The position numbers were made by a program, and so were the translations under genes. Shown here piece by piece: positions 6,158-7,727 of a stretch of DNA of 7,727 nucleotides (positions are counted from its first letter, which is position 1; each line of letters starts with the position of its first letter). The stretch spans positions 1 through 7,727 of the forward strand of contig JAODNQ010000081.1 in the NCBI GenBank assembly GCA_025464695.1, read 5' to 3'. Origin of the DNA: Frankiales bacterium. Its GTDB lineage: Bacteria; Actinomycetota; Actinomycetes; Mycobacteriales; SCTD01. Below the pieces are notes generated by a model. It was not told where the DNA came from and searched no databases. It saw only the letters and a list, made by a program, of their open reading frames with translations.

Positions 6158-6172
6158 CCGAACGACGTTCGG
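6158..6172. promoter_or_regulatory. 15-base palindrome, candidate operator in the divergent control region
   Basis: CCGAACG and CGTTCGG flank a central A, an exact 7-1-7 inverted repeat. It lies 44 bases upstream of the small membrane-protein start and 82 bases upstream of the acyl-CoA dehydrogenase start, so one dimeric repressor could control both directions. The size is typical of TetR-family sites, but no regulator gene is present in the window. It resembles a LexA box (CGAAC-N4-GTTCG), but its spacer is 3 rather than 4 bases. Confidence 0.5.
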
Positions 6173-6190
6173 TGCACACTCGGGGCAGAG

Positions 6191-6240
6191 CACCGCCACC
6201 CCCTCCCACCGCACCCCCTCCACCGCAACCCCTCCACCGC
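6191..6240 (+). repeat. C-rich tandem repeat in the acyl-CoA dehydrogenase leader
   Basis: Three and a half units start with CACCGC. They lie at 6191-6206 (16 bases), 6207-6220 and 6221-6234 (14 bases each, differing at one position), and 6235-6240 (partial). Each full unit ends in a C-run plus TC. On this strand the block has only four G residues in 50 bases. The opposite strand has four close runs of three to five G that could form a quadruplex. The block ends directly at the ribosome binding site. Confidence 0.7.
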
Positions 6241-6248
6241 GAGAAAGG
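6241..6248 (+). promoter_or_regulatory. ribosome binding site of the acyl-CoA dehydrogenase gene
   Basis: GAGAAAGG is followed by six bases and then the GTG at 6255. This clear site fixes the start and rules out the longer open frame running back to 6150, which would translate the C-rich repeat. Confidence 0.75.
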
Positions 6249-6254
6249 CACTCC

Positions 6255-7547
6255 GTGGACTTCGAGCCGTCGGCCAAGGCGCAGGACTACAAGGCGCGCC
6301 TGCAGGACTTCATGGACACCCGGGTCGTCCCGGCCGAGGCGCAGTACGAGGAGTACCGCCGCGAGAAGGGCCCGGACGACCACACGCTGCCCCCCGTGGT
6401 CGAGGAGCTGAAGGCGGAGGCCCGCGAGCGCGGCCTGTGGAACCTGTTCCTGCCGGAGGTGTCCGGCCTGACGAACGTCGAGTACGCCCAGCTCGCCGAG
6501 ATCACCGGCTGGTCGATCCAGATGGCCCCCGAGGCCATCAACTGCGCCGCCCCCGACACCGGGAACATGGAGGTGCTGCACATGTTCGGCACCCCGGAGC
6601 AGAAGGCCACCTGGCTCGACCCGCTGATGGAGGGGCAGATCCGGTCGGCGTTCGCCATGACCGAGCCCGACGTCGCGTCCTCCGACGCCACCAACATCCA
6701 GACCAGCATCGTCCGCGACGGCGACGACTACGTCATCAACGGCCGCAAGTGGTGGATCACCGGGGCCTCCGACCCGCGCTGCAAGATCATGATCGTCATG
6801 GGCAAGACGGCGCCGGACGGCCCGACGTACAGCCAGCAGTCGATGGTGCTCGTGCCGCTGGACACCCCCGGCGTCGAGGTCGTCCGCGCGCTGCCGGTGT
6901 TCGGGTACCACGACCAGCACGGCCACTGCGAGATCCGCTTCACCGACGTCCGGGTGCCGGCGAGCAACCTCATCGCCGGCGAGGGCCAGGGCTTCCTCAT
7001 CGCTCAGGCCCGCCTCGGACCCGGCCGCATCCACCACTGCATGCGCTCCATCGGGGTGGCCGAGCGGGCGCTCAAGCTCATGTGCGAGCGGGCGGCGTCG
7101 CGGGTGGCGTTCGGCAAGCCGCTGGCCTCACAGGGCGTCGTGCAGCAGCAGATCGCCGAGTCGCGGATGTCGATCGAGATGGTCCGGCTGCTCACCCTCA
7201 AGACCGCGCACCTGATCGACAAGCACGGTGCCAAGGGCGCCCGGAGCGAGATCGCGGCCATCAAGGTCATCGCCCCGCGGGTCGCGCTCGAGGTCATCGA
7301 CCGCGCCATCCAGGTGCACGGCGGCGGCGGTGTGAGCGACGACTTCCCGCTCGCCCGCATGTACGCAGGCATGCGCACCCTGCGCATCGCGGACGGCCCG
7401 GACGAGGTCCACGTGCGCACGGTCGCCCGCCAGGAGCTCGGCCCGTACCTGGGCAAGAAGTCGACGGACGAGAAGATCGCCGAGCTGCTGAAGGAGGCGG
7501 AGTCCGCTCCCGCTGCCGGCGGCGGCGCGCACGGCGGCGGCGTCTAG
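6255..7547 (+). CDS. acyl-CoA dehydrogenase, ACAD10/11-like
   Basis: The 430-residue flavoenzyme should oxidise the alpha-beta bond of an acyl-CoA, passing electrons to electron-transfer flavoprotein. The N-terminal helical part (1-130) includes [19 protein letters not shown] (60-78) and [13 protein letters not shown] (96-108), typical of the ACAD10/11 group. The first family signature is [13 protein letters not shown] (132-144), and KWWITGA follows at 165-171. The C-terminal helical domain has the second signature, from [16 protein letters not shown] (353-368) to [10 protein letters not shown] (377-386). Where medium-chain enzymes have the catalytic Glu of their YEG motif, this protein has D380 in ADGPDEVH, as I recall for ACAD10/11-like proteins. 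The tail ends in a Gly/Ala-rich stretch. The GTG at 6255 is set by GAGAAAGG. The gene stands alone, divergent from the lipid-storage unit, and ends before a strong hairpin. Confidence 0.95.
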   Translation: MDFEPSAKAQDYKARLQDFMDTRVVPAEAQYEEYRREKGPDDHTLPPVVEELKAEARERGLWNLFLPEVSGLTNVEYAQLAEITGWSIQMAPEAINCAAPDTGNMEVLHMFGTPEQKATWLDPLMEGQIRSAFAMTEPDVASSDATNIQTSIVRDGDDYVINGRKWWITGASDPRCKIMIVMGKTAPDGPTYSQQSMVLVPLDTPGVEVVRALPVFGYHDQHGHCEIRFTDVRVPASNLIAGEGQGFLIAQARLGPGRIHHCMRSIGVAERALKLMCERAASRVAFGKPLASQGVVQQQIAESRMSIEMVRLLTLKTAHLIDKHGAKGARSEIAAIKVIAPRVALEVIDRAIQVHGGGGVSDDFPLARMYAGMRTLRIADGPDEVHVRTVARQELGPYLGKKSTDEKIAELLKEAESAPAAGGGAHGGGV

Positions 7548-7557
7548 GACGACCGGG

Positions 7558-7589
7558 AGCGGCTGCTCAGCGTCTGCTGAGCAGCCGCT
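7558..7589. terminator. strong bidirectional hairpin terminator
   Basis: A perfect 14-bp stem (7558-7571 with 7576-7589) closes a 4-base loop, GTCT. It starts ten bases after the acyl-CoA dehydrogenase stop. The other strand's gene, coming from the right, stops inside it at 7567-7569. A short TTCTT follows on the plus strand; there is no long T-run, as is common in GC-rich actinobacteria. It would serve both convergent transcripts. Confidence 0.78.
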
Positions 7590-7727
7590 TCTTGGCGGGC
7601 ACCGGCGCAGGCGCGCCGACCAGCGCCGCCGCCAGCTCCGCCAGGGCCTGCCGCGCGGGTGACGACGGGGCGGCCTCGGCCAGCGTCCGGCCGACCGCGA
7701 CGGCGCCGTCGACGGCCGCGACGTCCG
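7567..7727 (-). CDS. C-terminal fragment, possibly MinD/ParA-like ATPase (starts beyond the right edge)
   Basis: Only the last 53 residues are visible: DVAAVDGAVAVGRTLAEAAP, then a helix SPARQALAELAAALVG, then a Pro/Ala linker and a basic end (KKRLLSRR). The pattern of an acidic strand end, a GRTLAEAAP-like turn, a helix beginning SPAR and a basic tail resembles the C-termini of MinD/ParA-family ATPases of actinobacteria. No ATP-binding motif lies inside the window, so this is only a suggestion. The TGA stop is inside the terminator hairpin, and the gene converges on the acyl-CoA dehydrogenase. Confidence 0.55.
   Translation of the reverse strand, partial: DVAAVDGAVAVGRTLAEAAPSSPARQALAELAAALVGAPAPVPAKKRLLSRR

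Noticed and set aside
6158..6172. LexA (SOS) box
   Set aside because: The half-sites resemble CGAAC/GTTCG, but the spacer is 3 bases instead of 4, and no DNA-repair gene is adjacent.
6191..6240. CRISPR array or riboswitch in the dehydrogenase leader
   Set aside because: The units are 14-16 bases with no spacers, and the leader is nearly G-free with no stable fold, so neither applies.
6114..7037. Upstream part of the 368-residue minus-strand frame that includes the small membrane protein
   Set aside because: It is antisense to the acyl-CoA dehydrogenase and Gly/Val/Arg-rich. Only its last 60 codons look like a protein.

Overview
The window is very GC-rich and uses GC-ending codons almost exclusively. 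It carries typical high-GC Gram-positive families: a LolA/RseB-like secreted protein, a DUF6912 protein, a WS/DGAT acyltransferase and an ACAD10/11-like acyl-CoA dehydrogenase. It therefore looks like chromosome of an actinobacterium (Actinomycetota); the genus cannot be read from it. Coding density is near complete, no stretch over about 150 bases lacks a gene, and I see no mobile elements, CRISPR arrays, tRNA or rRNA.

Layout: (1) 1-429, minus strand: 5' part of a secreted LolA/RseB-like protein that runs off the left edge. (2) 508-2640, plus strand, divergent from it: a large cyclic-di-GMP protein in the order N-terminal unknown region, EAL, LOV, GGDEF. All active-site and flavin-binding residues I can check are present, so it reads as a blue-light-regulated enzyme able both to make and to degrade c-di-GMP. 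(3) 6113 down to 2648, minus strand: a compact five-gene unit consisting of a 60-residue one-pass membrane protein, a minimal HAD-like hydrolase, a WS/DGAT wax ester/triacylglycerol synthase, a patatin-like lipase and a DUF6912 protein. Three of its four junctions overlap or nearly touch (GTGA, TAGTG and TGAGGTG); the fourth has a 41-base gap with a clear ribosome binding site. (4) 6255-7547, plus strand, divergent from that unit: an acyl-CoA dehydrogenase of the ACAD10/11 type. (5) 7567-7727, minus strand: the C-terminal end of a gene that enters from the right, possibly a MinD/ParA-like ATPase.

The middle of the window is a lipid-storage neighbourhood: a neutral-lipid synthase translationally coupled to a candidate lipase, with a fatty-acyl oxidation enzyme divergently transcribed from a shared 141-base control region. 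That region contains a 15-base near-perfect palindrome (candidate operator) and a C-rich tandem repeat in the dehydrogenase leader. Both convergent gene ends (about 2640 and 7558) carry hairpins beginning with the same 13 bases. The most interesting item is the EAL-LOV-GGDEF photoreceptor, whose domain order differs from the common sensor-GGDEF-EAL layout and which has an unexplained Cys-rich N-terminus.
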